Shown in pieces: positions 25,056 through 33,956 of a DNA stretch of 64,000 nt. Origin of the DNA: Acidicapsa ligni. GTDB taxonomy: Bacteria; Acidobacteriota; Terriglobia; Terriglobales; Acidobacteriaceae. A program made the translations under genes and the position numbers. The notes under the pieces were generated by a model. That model made no database searches and was not told where the DNA came from. It saw only the letters and a program-made list of their open reading frames with translations. The DNA lies in assembly GCF_025685655.1 (NCBI RefSeq), contig NZ_JAGSYG010000001.1:558001-622000 (forward strand), given 5' to 3'. Positions within the stretch are counted from its first letter, which is position 1, and each line of letters opens with the position of its first letter.

Positions 25056-26825
25056 CTATTCTCTGGCCATGGCGAGCATCTTACGCATGAAGTCGTCTTC
25101 GGGGAAGAGCTGGAGGTACTTCTCCATTGCTGCCTGGGCCTCTTCGTAGTGTTTGCCGTTGATGAGGCGGAAGACGAGAGTCTTTTGCAGGGCGGGTACG
25201 AAGGGATCAAGGAGGATGGCTTTCTTCTGGGCGGCGATGGCTTCTTCGGGCTGATTGGCCTGGTCGTATGCTTCGGAGAGATCGACGCAGGCTTCGGTCT
25301 GGGTGGGGTCGAGTTGCAGGGATTGCTGCAGGTGAGAGATGGCTTGCGGCAGGTTGTGGTCCTGGAGGTCGCGGTGGCCCAGCGCGGCCTGTACTAGCGC
25401 GTTGCGGGTGGTGGTGGTTTCCAGTTCCGAGAGAGTTTTGAGCCAGGATGCGGTGTAGGTGGCGGCGTACTGCGGCTTCTGCTTGAGGATGTCGGCGTAG
25501 GCTTGCAGGCGGGTCAATGCTGAGGCTGTTGCTGAGGGGGGTTGAGCAGAATCGCTGGCTCGATTGAGATGAATCAGGTCGGGCATGGCTGCTGAGGTTT
25601 GCTGGAAGGCTGCGTCTGGAAATGGTTCGTCGGGGCGGGCGAGGATGCGGTGGTTGGTGATGCTGCTGTGAGAGATCACGACGACATCGCGTTTGGGCAT
25701 GTGGCAGCCGATGCAATTGTCCGCGGGGGATGTGGCCTGGCGCACGGCTTTGGGGGCTTTGCAGCTTTGCGCGGTGTGGCAGGTGAGGCATCGGCTGTTG
25801 AAGTATGCGGGGGCCTCGGCGGTGGTTGGTTCAATGTGCGGATCGTGGCAGGTGATGCAGCGCATCCGCTTGTCTTCAGGCTTCGAGAGGCTTGCACGGA
25901 AGCACTTGCTGAGAGACATGGAGTAGTAGTGCTCGACGTGATCGTCCTGGGGGGGATTTTCGCGGGTGGGCGGGATCTGAAAGATGGAGACGGTCTTGTC
26001 CAGAGGCTGGCCGGGGCGGAAGTCCTGGTAGGTTTTGCCGGGTTGCAGGACGCGGGTATCGCCGGTCTGATGGCAGGACATGCAGATGTCGTCGGATAGT
26101 TTCGCGGTGAGGCGGGCGGGGTTGACGATGGTGGGATCTTTACCTTTGGCGTAGGAGTCGCCCTGACCCATGGATTCGACGTGGGCGGAGCCGGGGCCGT
26201 GGCAGTTTTCGCAGCCTACGGATGCCTGGGTGAAGGGCTGAGCCGCATATTGGCCGGGATGGTTGGCTATGGGAACGGGGCGTCCGCTGTGGCAGTAGAG
26301 GCAGCCGGGCAGGAGGATGCGGTTGAAGCTGAGCGCTTCGTTCTGGTAGCCGGGGGAGAGTTGCCAGTGGGCCGCTTTGGAGTAGTAGGAGAGCGGCGCC
26401 TGGAAGAGATAGTCGTCGCGGCGCAGGAGTGCTCCAAAGCCGTTTTCGCCGGTACCGATGATCCATTGGAGTTGGTGGGTGTTACGGAAGAGCTGCTTGC
26501 CGGCTGCGTCGGTTTCGGATTCGGATTGGTAGAGTTTGCCGTTCTCGATCTGAACGGTGAATTGATGACCGGTTTTGGGGTCGGTGAAGCTGGCTGGGGC
26601 CTGGATGGTTTTCAGGTACTCCGGCGTGATCTGGGTGAGGGAGTGGCCCATGCTGGCTTGGGCGAAGTGATTGGCGATTTCGAGGTGGCAGCGGGAGCAG
26701 GCCTGGGTGTCTACGTAGGTTGGGGGTTTCTGGGCCGGTTTCTGAGCAGGTTTCTGGGCTGAGGATGGGATGAGTGCGAGGAGGCTTAGGAGAGCGATGG
26801 TTGCGGATTGGAGGCGGTTGGCCAT
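25056..26825 (-). CDS. Seven-heme cytochrome c with C-terminal TPR domain (copy 2)
   Basis: A 589-residue paralogue of the downstream gene, in the same order and strand. It has a signal peptide ('MANRLQSATIALLSLLALIPSSA') followed by a short repeat, QKPAQKPAQKP. The seven CxxCH motifs occur in the same sequence as copy 1: CSRCH, CLYCH, CENCH, CMSCH, CITCH, CLTCH, CIGCH. Long stretches between hemes 3 and 7 are near-identical, for example 'CHGPGSAHVESMGQGDSYAKGKDPTIVNPA' and 'TYQDFRPGQPLD'. TPR helices fill the C-terminus. The 86-bp gap to copy 1 suggests co-transcription after tandem duplication. A periplasmic electron-transfer or multiheme reductase role is inferred. Confidence 0.86.
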   Translation of the reverse strand: MANRLQSATIALLSLLALIPSSAQKPAQKPAQKPPTYVDTQACSRCHLEIANHFAQASMGHSLTQITPEYLKTIQAPASFTDPKTGHQFTVQIENGKLYQSESETDAAGKQLFRNTHQLQWIIGTGENGFGALLRRDDYLFQAPLSYYSKAAHWQLSPGYQNEALSFNRILLPGCLYCHSGRPVPIANHPGQYAAQPFTQASVGCENCHGPGSAHVESMGQGDSYAKGKDPTIVNPARLTAKLSDDICMSCHQTGDTRVLQPGKTYQDFRPGQPLDKTVSIFQIPPTRENPPQDDHVEHYYSMSLSKCFRASLSKPEDKRMRCITCHDPHIEPTTAEAPAYFNSRCLTCHTAQSCKAPKAVRQATSPADNCIGCHMPKRDVVVISHSSITNHRILARPDEPFPDAAFQQTSAAMPDLIHLNRASDSAQPPSATASALTRLQAYADILKQKPQYAATYTASWLKTLSELETTTTRNALVQAALGHRDLQDHNLPQAISHLQQSLQLDPTQTEACVDLSEAYDQANQPEEAIAAQKKAILLDPFVPALQKTLVFRLINGKHYEEAQAAMEKYLQLFPEDDFMRKMLAMARE

Positions 26826-26893
26826 CGATAGAACACAATCGCAGGTTGGTGTTGGGGATGTCCAGAGGGTTGGTTTTTGGGGTTGGTGGAGAG

Positions 26894-27052
26894 GGAGATT
26901 TTCTTTGGGAATGACAGATGCAAAGGCAAAGGTAACGGCAGAGGCTAAATGCTAACAGCAAATTCCCTGCGGGAATGACAGACAGAACTGCAAGTGCAAA
27001 GGCAAGTGCAAAGGCAAGTGCAACTGCAAGGGCAAAGGCAACTGCGATGGCT
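26894..27052 (+). repeat. Composite intergenic repeat, locus F (one diverged and one normal core)
   Basis: The first core (26894-26923) is diverged: its left arm is ATTTTC against GGGAAT, still able to pair with G-T wobbles. The second (26958-26987) has the TGC loop and begins GCAAATTCCC. The tail after it is strictly hexameric, alternating GCAAGT and GCAAAG units (about 60 bp). Both flanking genes are on the minus strand, yet the repeat points right. Confidence 0.88.
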
Positions 27053-27074
27053 GAGGTTGATTCTGTTTGTTGAG

Positions 27075-27830
27075 CTACTTCATTCCGTCGAGGATGCTGC
27101 CTACTATGCCACCCATGACTCCGCCTTGCACTGTTTCTCGTTCGCCGGAGGGTAGGTAGGGGGCTAGTGCATGGGCCAGGCGCGGCAGGGGCAGGGATTG
27201 CAGCCAGACTCGGCCGGGGCCGGTCAGGGCGGCGAGGAAGAGGCCGTCGCCGCCGAAGATCATGTTCTTGATGCCGGGGACGCGGGTGATCTGGAAGGAG
27301 ACGCTGCTTTGAAATGCTCCGACGTGGCCGGGGTGGACGCGGAGGGTTTCGCCGGGGGCGAGATCTTTGGTGATGACTTCGCCGGAGAGTTCGAGCCAGG
27401 CGGTGCCTACGCCACTGACTTTCTGGAGCAGGAAGCCGTCTCCGCCGAAGATACCTGCGCCGAGAGATTGCTGGAAGCCGACGCCTAGCTGGATCTGCGG
27501 GGTGGCGCATAGGAAGCCGTGGCGATGGATGAGGTAATCGTGGCCGGGCTGCACTTCAACGGGCAGGATGTGGCCGGGGACTTTGGCGGCGAAGGCGATT
27601 TCGCCGGGTGCTCCCCAGGCGCGGTACTCGGTCATGAAGAGGCTGCCGCCGCCTGCGACGCGCTTGAGGGCGCCGAAGAAGCCTCCGCCGCCGGCCATCT
27701 GGGTGTGGGTGGTCATCTGGATGGAGCTGGTCATCCAGGAGAGCTCGCCTGCCTCGGAGATGATGGTGTCGTTGGGTTGGAGGAGAAATTCCAGGACGGG
27801 CATGGTGGTGCCGAGGATGCGGGATTGCAT
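27075..27830 (-). CDS. AIM24/TIGR00266-family protein
   Basis: A 251-residue beta-rich protein of the AIM24 family. Family features are 'MPVLEFLLQPNDTIISEAGELSWM', the glycine-rich 'AGGGGFFGALKRVAGGGSLFM' loop, 'GFQQSLGAGIFGGDGFLLQKVSG' and 'FQITRVPGIKNMIFGGDGLFLAALTGPGRVWLQSL' (the last two broken here by turns). Bacterial members have no proven biochemical role; the yeast relative acts at the inner mitochondrial membrane. There is no signal peptide. ATG at 27830 has GGAG upstream; a longer frame to 27875 is less likely. Composite repeats lie on both sides. Confidence 0.88.
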   Translation of the reverse strand: MQSRILGTTMPVLEFLLQPNDTIISEAGELSWMTSSIQMTTHTQMAGGGGFFGALKRVAGGGSLFMTEYRAWGAPGEIAFAAKVPGHILPVEVQPGHDYLIHRHGFLCATPQIQLGVGFQQSLGAGIFGGDGFLLQKVSGVGTAWLELSGEVITKDLAPGETLRVHPGHVGAFQSSVSFQITRVPGIKNMIFGGDGLFLAALTGPGRVWLQSLPLPRLAHALAPYLPSGERETVQGGVMGGIVGSILDGMK

Positions 27831-27939
27831 GGGTAACTCCTGACCCGGACGGGCGTATTCAGGGGAAGTATACATCTGGGCTGTTTGGGATTGGGTGGGA
27901 TTTGCTTTGGGAGGGAGGGTCGGGATGGCTTGGGGTACG

Positions 27940-28024
27940 GCAGGTTTCCTTCGGGAATGACAGACAGAAGGGCAAGGGCAACTACAACGGCAAAAGCAAG
28001 GGCAACGGCGAGGGCTAGGGCAAC
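27940..28024 (+). repeat. Composite intergenic repeat, locus G (single copy)
   Basis: The core is at 27940-27969 with left arm GTTTCC, still pairing with GGGAAT through wobble pairs, and a TTC loop. The tail is about 55 bp of GCAA hexamers, including a GGCTAGGGCAACTGG end. It lies upstream of the AIM24 gene and downstream of tricorn, both on the minus strand. Confidence 0.87.
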
Positions 28025-28035
28025 TGGTTTTTTCT

Positions 28036-28069
28036 ATCTGGACCGCGCGATTGGTTGCGCGGTCCAGAT
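28036..28069. terminator. Perfect 13-bp stem-loop downstream of tricorn
   Basis: ATCTGGACCGCGC (28036-28048) pairs exactly with GCGCGGTCCAGAT (28057-28069) around an 8-base loop. It lies 23 bp after the tricorn stop on the minus strand. No U-run follows in that direction, so a factor-dependent or U-poor terminator is likely. Confidence 0.55.
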
Positions 28070-28091
28070 GTGTTCACTTTTGTTTCGTTCT

Positions 28092-31000
28092 TTACTTTTG
28101 GGATTTGAAGGACTTGTCTGGGTAGGGTGGGGGGTTGGGAACTGGGCGCGGGTCTTGCTGGATCTCTTGTTTGAGCAGGTCCAGGGCGGATTGCAGTTGG
28201 GCGTCGGAGCCGGTGAAGCCGGCGTGGGGCAGATTTTCGACGGTTATGTCGGGTTCGACGCCGCGGCCCTCGATCAGCCACTTCCCTTCCGGGCCGTAGA
28301 CGCCGATTTCGGGTGCCGTGGCGATGCCGTTGTCGGCCTGCTGGTTATCGAAACCGAGCCAGACTTCGCCGCCCCAGGTGCGGGTGCCGATAACCTTGCC
28401 GAGTTTCAGGCGCTTGATGCCTTCGGTGAAGGCTTCGCCGTCTGAACCGGTATTCTCGTCGCAAAGCACGACAATATGTCCGCGGAAGGCACCTTGCATG
28501 TTCCACGACGGTGCACCAACGCGCGGCTGCCAGTACATCCAGGCCTGACGGAGGAGCTTGCCGAGGAGCCATGAATCAATGTTTCCGCCGCCGTTGTGAC
28601 GGACGTCGATGATGAGGCCCTGGCGGTTGAATATGGGGTAGTAGTCGCGAGCCCACTGGTCAATGTCTCCCGAACCCATGGCGCGGAGATGGACGTAACC
28701 GATTTGCTCGTTGGAGCTTTTTTCGACCTCGATGCGACGGGAATACTCCCACTCGCTGTAGCGCAGGTTAGACTCCTGGCCGGTAGAGATGGGGGTGACG
28801 AGGAGTTGCCGTTCGGTGCCTGTGGCTGACTTGACGCCGAGAAGCACGGGTGAGCCCGCTTTGCCGCGGAGCAGTACGCGCTCGTCGGGCACGGAGAGCG
28901 TGGGCTGGCCATTGATGGAGACAATGATTTCTCCGTCGGCTACGTGCGAATCGGGGCGGGCGAAGGGTGGCGCTTCGTTGGGAAGGTCTGGATCGTGGAG
29001 ATAGACGTGCTCGACAACGTAGCCGCCTGCTTTTTCATCGCGACGTAGCTGCGCGCCGAAACCGGCGAGATCGATATCGTCCTCGGGCTGGCGCTGGTCG
29101 CCGCCGAAGACGAAGGTGTGCAGTACGGAGAGTTCGCCGACCATCTGGTCGATGACGTTGTTGAGTTCGTCCCGGTTTGAGACGCGATCGACGAGCGGCA
29201 GGTAGCGGTCACGCATTGCGGGCCAGTCGACACCGTGCATGTGGCGATCGTAGAAGTAGTCGCGGTGCATACGCCAGGCGTCGAGAAAGAGGCCGCGGAA
29301 TTCCTGGCGGGTGTCTGTGGAGAAGCTCCAGCGTGCGAAGTTGATGGCAGCTTTGCCCATCATCTTGGAGTCGCTGGTGGATTTTGTGTCGGAGTCCAAG
29401 ATATAGAACTCCTGATCCTTTTGCACCAGCATTTTTTTGTGGTCGGCGGAGATTTCATAGCCGCCAACGCCGCTCATGACGGTGTCGGGCTCATCGCCTT
29501 TATTGGCGATGTCGAGGCACTCAAGGGAGGACTTGTCTGGAGCTCCTTCGGGTATGTCGAGCCAGCAGAGACGCTTCTCAGCGGTCTGGAGAGAGTTGTA
29601 GTTGCCGGCGGGCACGGGGACTTCGCTGAGGCGCGAGGCTAAGTCGGTGAAGTCGATCTTGACCTCTGCGGGCTTCTTTTTATCGTCGGCGGAGTCTTTG
29701 TCTTTATCCGCCTTATCCTTGTCCGCTTTTTCGGCGTCTTTCTTTGCGGCATCAGTGGATTTGCCGTCGGTTTTCTTTGCGTCTTCGGCTTTCTTTTCTT
29801 CCTTCTTCTCTTCTTTTTTGTCTTCTTCTTTCTTTTCTGCGTCCTCGGGGTGCAGCTCGTCATAGGGCAGGAAGGGTGAGCGCAAGCCGGTGTTCAAAGC
29901 CAGTTGATAGATTTTGACGGTGTGGTCGAAATGCGGATCGGGCTGACGCGCTCCCCACGGCGAGGGAACGGTTGTCTTGAGCGAGCGATCGGAGAGGTAG
30001 TAGAGCCATTTGCCGTCGGGCGTCCAGGTCGGATTGCCACTGTTGTAGCGATCGGAGGTAACGGCCTGGATGGCTCCGGTCTCGACGTTGAGGATTTTGA
30101 TCTGCTGAAACTGGTTGGCAGCGGTTTCTCCATAGGACAGCCAGCGGCTGTCGGGAGACCAGGAGAGATCGCCGAAGTCGCCGTACATGGATTGACCGAT
30201 GCGCTTTTCGGTCTTGTTTTTGATGTCGTAGATCCAAAGCTGCTGGTCGCGGTCGTGGTGGGCGAGCCATTTGCCGTCGGGCGACGGAACACCTTCGGTG
30301 CGCTGGACCTTGGAATCATTGGTCCATTGCTCGGCTTTGCCGATGCCGTTGGCTGGATACTGCCAGAATTCGGTTTCGCCGCTCTCGGTGGAGATGGCGA
30401 GGATGCTTTTGCCGTCGGGAAGGAAGCGCGCATCGCGATAGCGTACGGCGGAGCCGTCTGCGATCTTGATGGTGCGGCCGGTTTTGGCGGCGGGCAGGGT
30501 GAAGACCTCACCCCGAGCTGTGAAGACTGCACTCGATCCATCGGGCGAGATATGGAAGCCGGTGAGGTAGTCGAGCGGCTTTTTGGTCCAGTGCTCGCGA
30601 AGCTGGTCGTAGTCGGAGCTGATCCGGATGGGGACGATCTCTTCGTGGCTGGTCTTGAGGTCGAGGAGCCAGATGTCGGCACCGCTCGAATAAGCGACGC
30701 GGCCATCGGAGATGGAGGCGGTCTGGACGTCGAAGATCTTCTGGTGGCTTTCCTGCTTGAGTTCTTTGCCCTCGGGGTTCATCGACCATACGTTCATGAT
30801 GCCGTCGCGGTCGGAGAGGAAGTAGACGCGGCCATTCCAGAACATGGGGTTGTGCGAGGTGCCTTCGTAGTCCGCAGTGAGAGGAGTGGCTTCGCCCTGG
30901 CCGTTGAAGCGCCACAGGTTCTCAGCAGTACCGCCTTTGTAGCGCTTGGTCGAGCTGGACTGCTTGTTCCAGCGGGTGAAGAAAAGCGTGTGGCCGTCAG

Positions 31001-31541
31001 ACGAATAGGCTCCTTCGGCGGCGGTGGAGAGAGGAAGAATCTCGATCTGGCCTTTGTTGCCGATGAGAACAATCTTCGAGCCGGGCAGAGTGGAGTAGCG
31101 TCCTGTGCCGACGATGAGACGGCCGTCGGGCGTCCAGCCCTGGGGGTGGGCATCGCCGTCCCAGGTGCGCCGCTCGGGGACGCCGCCGTTGAGCGGCATG
31201 GTGTAGACCTCGCGCGGGCCTTCGTATTGGGCGGCAAAGGCGAGAGTCTGGCCGTCGGGCGAGATGGCGGGCATGGATTCGAGGCCGCTGTTGGAGGTAA
31301 GGCGTCGGGCAAGGCCTCCCTGGACGGGGACGGACCAAAGATCGCCTTCCGATCCGAAAACGATTGTGTCGCCGTGAATGGCTGGGGAACGATAGTAGCC
31401 GGGCTGTGTTTTCGACGAATTGGACGGGGTATGCGGCGAGTTGTCAGGAGAGCCATTGGTGGCGGCGAATGCAGAAGCGATGCTTATAAGGCCAAGTGCG
31501 ATGGCCGGGGCGGCATGGCGGAGAGCTTTTGAGGTGAGCAT
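28092..31541 (-). CDS. Tricorn-type protease (beta-propeller, PDZ, S41 serine peptidase)
   Basis: A 1149-residue exported peptidase with a signal peptide ('PAIALGLISIASAFA'). The N-terminal half is WD40-like beta-propeller repeats ('SPDGQTLAFAAQ', 'TPDGRLIVGTG', 'SPDSRWLSYGE'). A C-terminal PDZ region precedes an S41 tail-protease core. Catalytic candidates match tricorn: His in 'YDRHMHGVDWPAMRDRY', the Ser in 'NTGSDGEAFTEG' and Glu in 'IEGRGVEPD'. An unusual Lys/Asp/Glu-rich insert of about 65 residues (roughly residues 564-630) sits between the propeller and the catalytic part. The family degrades peptides after larger proteases. ATG at 31541 starts the signal peptide. Confidence 0.92.
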   Translation of the reverse strand: MLTSKALRHAAPAIALGLISIASAFAATNGSPDNSPHTPSNSSKTQPGYYRSPAIHGDTIVFGSEGDLWSVPVQGGLARRLTSNSGLESMPAISPDGQTLAFAAQYEGPREVYTMPLNGGVPERRTWDGDAHPQGWTPDGRLIVGTGRYSTLPGSKIVLIGNKGQIEILPLSTAAEGAYSSDGHTLFFTRWNKQSSSTKRYKGGTAENLWRFNGQGEATPLTADYEGTSHNPMFWNGRVYFLSDRDGIMNVWSMNPEGKELKQESHQKIFDVQTASISDGRVAYSSGADIWLLDLKTSHEEIVPIRISSDYDQLREHWTKKPLDYLTGFHISPDGSSAVFTARGEVFTLPAAKTGRTIKIADGSAVRYRDARFLPDGKSILAISTESGETEFWQYPANGIGKAEQWTNDSKVQRTEGVPSPDGKWLAHHDRDQQLWIYDIKNKTEKRIGQSMYGDFGDLSWSPDSRWLSYGETAANQFQQIKILNVETGAIQAVTSDRYNSGNPTWTPDGKWLYYLSDRSLKTTVPSPWGARQPDPHFDHTVKIYQLALNTGLRSPFLPYDELHPEDAEKKEEDKKEEKKEEKKAEDAKKTDGKSTDAAKKDAEKADKDKADKDKDSADDKKKPAEVKIDFTDLASRLSEVPVPAGNYNSLQTAEKRLCWLDIPEGAPDKSSLECLDIANKGDEPDTVMSGVGGYEISADHKKMLVQKDQEFYILDSDTKSTSDSKMMGKAAINFARWSFSTDTRQEFRGLFLDAWRMHRDYFYDRHMHGVDWPAMRDRYLPLVDRVSNRDELNNVIDQMVGELSVLHTFVFGGDQRQPEDDIDLAGFGAQLRRDEKAGGYVVEHVYLHDPDLPNEAPPFARPDSHVADGEIIVSINGQPTLSVPDERVLLRGKAGSPVLLGVKSATGTERQLLVTPISTGQESNLRYSEWEYSRRIEVEKSSNEQIGYVHLRAMGSGDIDQWARDYYPIFNRQGLIIDVRHNGGGNIDSWLLGKLLRQAWMYWQPRVGAPSWNMQGAFRGHIVVLCDENTGSDGEAFTEGIKRLKLGKVIGTRTWGGEVWLGFDNQQADNGIATAPEIGVYGPEGKWLIEGRGVEPDITVENLPHAGFTGSDAQLQSALDLLKQEIQQDPRPVPNPPPYPDKSFKSQK

Positions 31542-31710
31542 AGGTAAGGGGTAGCTCCAATTCAGTCGAGTCAGTATTTTTCGGGTGCTGCGGGCGCAGG
31601 AATATTCGAAAACATAAGGGGTCGAGCCCCTGGCCACGAATGCACAGGCATAGCTTCGTTCTTGAGAGGAAGGATAGCACTCCGGTTGGCTTGCCCCGGA
31701 TTGAAATTCG

Positions 31711-33057
31711 TCAGCGCAGGATTTCGTTGAGGGGTGGTTCCTTTGCGTCGGGGAGAGCTACGCCGAGAATTTTAGCGATGGTGGGAGCGACGCGGAGGTT
31801 ATCGATATTGCCGAGGGCGATGCCGGGTTTGACGGCTGCTCCGGAGGCGATGAAAAGCGATTGCATGTCAGGCATGGAGTTGAGATAGCCGTGCGTTCCA
31901 CGTGCGGGATTATCGCTGACGACCGGCCCGGAGGTGTTGTCGTCGAAGGCGTAGTTGGGAGCTGCGGCGAGATAGAGTTGCGGGGCCTGGTTGGTGTCGG
32001 CTTCGGCGGGGATGCCGAGGGCGCGGGCTTCTTCATTGGTGTAGACGTGTGCGATGCCGGGGATGCCGGCGAAGTAGGTCTTGAGTTTTGGGAGGAGCTC
32101 GGCGCGGCGGTTTGGATCGCGGATGAAGAGTTCGGCTACTCCGCCCTCGGCCTTGACCCAGACATCGCCGTGGAAGGTGCTTCCTTCTTTGCGGATCAGG
32201 CCTTGTTCTATAAGAGCGACGTTGGGATTGATGCTGTGGGTGTAGGTTGCGAAGCCATGATCGGAGACGATGATGAAGGTGGTGCGGTCGAGGATACCGG
32301 CTTTGCGGGCGGCCTCGACGACGCGGCCCAGGCAGTGATCGGCGTAGGCATAAGCAGCGTAGGCGGCGTTGGTCAGCGGGGCGTATTCATGCTGCACCGT
32401 GTCGGTCTGGAGCAGGTGAAGGAGCAGCAGGTCGGGCCGATGTTTTTCGATGATGTCGATGGCGGCGTCGGTCCAGATCTGGTCGCGCCATGCGGGGGTA
32501 CTGTCATCGCCGAAGTGTTCAACCTGATCGGGAGTGACGAGGCCCTGGGCGATGAGTTCCTGCGGGATCTGGGAGTGGATGTCGGGCTTTTCGGCGAAGG
32601 ACCAGCGGACGCCTTTGGCTCCGTAGATGGCGACCCAATCCACCTGGCCGGTGGTCAGACCTTTTTCTGCGGCTGCTTCGTAGAGGGTGCGGGCGTGGAC
32701 GAGTTTGTCCTTATCGACCCAGGGCTCGACTGTTGGTGCGCTGCCGTCGGCGGGCTGGACGATGAGTCCGTTGGCCATGACGAAGTGATGGCTGGCGTCG
32801 ACGCCGGTGATCATGGCGGTGTGGTTCGGCCAGGTGACGGTGGGGTTGATGGGGCGCATCTCGGTCGCGGCAGAGCCGGAGGCGGCGAGCGAGCGCAGAA
32901 CGGGCATGGGAAGGCGTGGGTCCTTGAGAGCGCGGGCGGGAAAGCCGTCAATGCTGACTACGATCACGATTGGTTTGGCTGCTGGAGTTTGCGACCAGCT
33001 TACGGTGCCGGCTAGTAGAGCAGTGAGGACGGATGCGCGGAACGTGTGGAGGATCAA
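31711..33057 (-). CDS. Secreted alkaline-phosphatase-superfamily phosphodiesterase
   Basis: A 448-residue exported hydrolase of the nucleotide pyrophosphatase/phosphodiesterase branch. After a signal peptide ('ASVLTALLAGTVSWSQ') comes the metal site 'IVIVVSIDGFPA'. The nucleophile region is 'INPTVTWPNHTAMITGV', with threonine in PTVTWPNH. Further metal ligands appear at 'LLLHLLQTDTVQHEYAP' and 'FIIVSDHGFATY'. A C-terminal 'ARGTHGYLN' supplies the last histidine. It likely cleaves phosphodiester or pyrophosphate bonds outside the cytoplasm. The TTG at 33057, preceded by GAAGGG, is the best start. The substrate is not predictable. Confidence 0.87.
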   Translation of the reverse strand: MILHTFRASVLTALLAGTVSWSQTPAAKPIVIVVSIDGFPARALKDPRLPMPVLRSLAASGSAATEMRPINPTVTWPNHTAMITGVDASHHFVMANGLIVQPADGSAPTVEPWVDKDKLVHARTLYEAAAEKGLTTGQVDWVAIYGAKGVRWSFAEKPDIHSQIPQELIAQGLVTPDQVEHFGDDSTPAWRDQIWTDAAIDIIEKHRPDLLLLHLLQTDTVQHEYAPLTNAAYAAYAYADHCLGRVVEAARKAGILDRTTFIIVSDHGFATYTHSINPNVALIEQGLIRKEGSTFHGDVWVKAEGGVAELFIRDPNRRAELLPKLKTYFAGIPGIAHVYTNEEARALGIPAEADTNQAPQLYLAAAPNYAFDDNTSGPVVSDNPARGTHGYLNSMPDMQSLFIASGAAVKPGIALGNIDNLRVAPTIAKILGVALPDAKEPPLNEILR

Positions 33058-33122
33058 GGCGCGGTTCCCTTCAATCGAACTGCTTCTGATTCTAGATTGT
33101 CGGGGTGGTGTTGAATCTGGGG

Positions 33123-33467
33123 TTAGTAGCGGATGTCTTTGTAGAAGATGATGTGTGTTTCGAGATACCAGGCGGCGAGGAATAGAACGAGCATGGTGCC
33201 GGTGCTCCAAAAGAAGATCTGGACGGGGAATGTAGAGGCCAGACTCTCTGAAGTGTTGCTGTGAAGGGACCCGGCGGTGGGTGTGCTTTTGCGGAAGATT
33301 TCGCCGCTCAGGAAAGAGATAACAGCGGCCAGGGCGAGGATGCCGATGATGTTCCATAGGCGGGCTTCGAGGTTGGTTTCTGTGCCGAGGAAGGCGGCGT
33401 GGAAGACGGCGCAGAGGGAGACGATGCTGGCGAGGAGGGATGCGGGTTTGGCTAGCTCAAGGAGCAT
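33123..33467 (-). CDS. Small membrane protein of unknown function
   Basis: A 114-residue protein with three hydrophobic segments: 'LLASIVSLCAVFHAAFLG', 'LWNIIGILALAAVISFLSG' and 'IFFWSTGTMLVLFLAAWYL'. There is no recognised domain. The ATG at 33467 is preferred because GAGG lies 8 bases upstream; an ATG seven codons earlier (33488) is the alternative. The 65-bp gap to the phosphodiesterase gene on the same strand suggests possible co-transcription. Confidence 0.55.
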   Translation of the reverse strand: MLLELAKPASLLASIVSLCAVFHAAFLGTETNLEARLWNIIGILALAAVISFLSGEIFRKSTPTAGSLHSNTSESLASTFPVQIFFWSTGTMLVLFLAAWYLETHIIFYKDIRY

Positions 33468-33514
33468 GGGGCTTGCCTCATTTTGCAATTATTTTAGCGC
33501 TGAATTTGGCCAGA

Positions 33515-33530
33515 TGATTATAATAAATAT
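33515..33530 (+). promoter_or_regulatory. AT-rich promoter-like element of the higBA locus
   Basis: TATAAT at 33519-33524 lies within TGATTATAATAA, a 12-mer also found upstream of hicAB (21223-21234). It is about 40 bp upstream of the toxin ATG. No confident -35 box was seen. Confidence 0.4.
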
Positions 33531-33566
33531 TGTATAAACCAAGGGCGTCGACTAAGCAGGGTTCAA

Positions 33567-33956
33567 ATGCGATCCCGTAAAGGCTCAACAGGTTCTGGGG
33601 AAATCCACTTTGAAGGGGATTCTCTGGAAGTGCTTTCGGCGTTTCCTTCAGGAGTGAAACAGGCGCTGGGGTTTTCGCTTCGCCAGCTTCAAATTGGGAG
33701 AGAACCGACGTGCCAGACACTCAGCATGAGTTTTATCGGAACTGGTGTTTACAAATTGAAAGAAGCTGATGAGCGGACGTGGTACCGAGCTATCTACCTC
33801 TCGAAAGTAGACAACGTTATTTACGTGCTGCATTGCTTTTAGAAAGACAGCCGTAAGACGGATCGACGGGATATTACGATTGCCAGTCCGCGATTGAAGT
33901 TAGTGAGGCAGCGCATTCAGGAGCAGAAGGTATATGAAAAGCGAAGCGAAAAATAA
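33567..33956 (+). pseudogene. higB: RelE/HigB-family toxin gene interrupted by an in-frame amber codon
   Basis: The first 91 codons ('VLSAFPSGVKQALGFSLRQLQIG', 'GVYKLKEADERTWYRAIYLSK', 'VIYVLHCF') match the phage-Gp49/HigB toxin fold. TAG at 33840-33842 follows. The same frame then continues for 37 codons ('KDSRKTDRRDITIASPRLKL', then 'VYEKRSEK') to TAA at 33954-33956. HigB-type toxins normally read 'FQKKxxKT' here, so CAG to TAG is the likely change. The continued frame overlaps the antitoxin start by 23 bp, the normal toxin-antitoxin layout. Either the toxin is inactivated, the amber is suppressed, or a truncated protein is made. Confidence 0.85.

Noticed and set aside
29904-31532. 542-codon open frame on the plus strand opposite tricorn protease
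   Set aside because: It is the antisense of a clear tricorn gene, has no domain or ribosome site, and reflects GC-rich codon bias.
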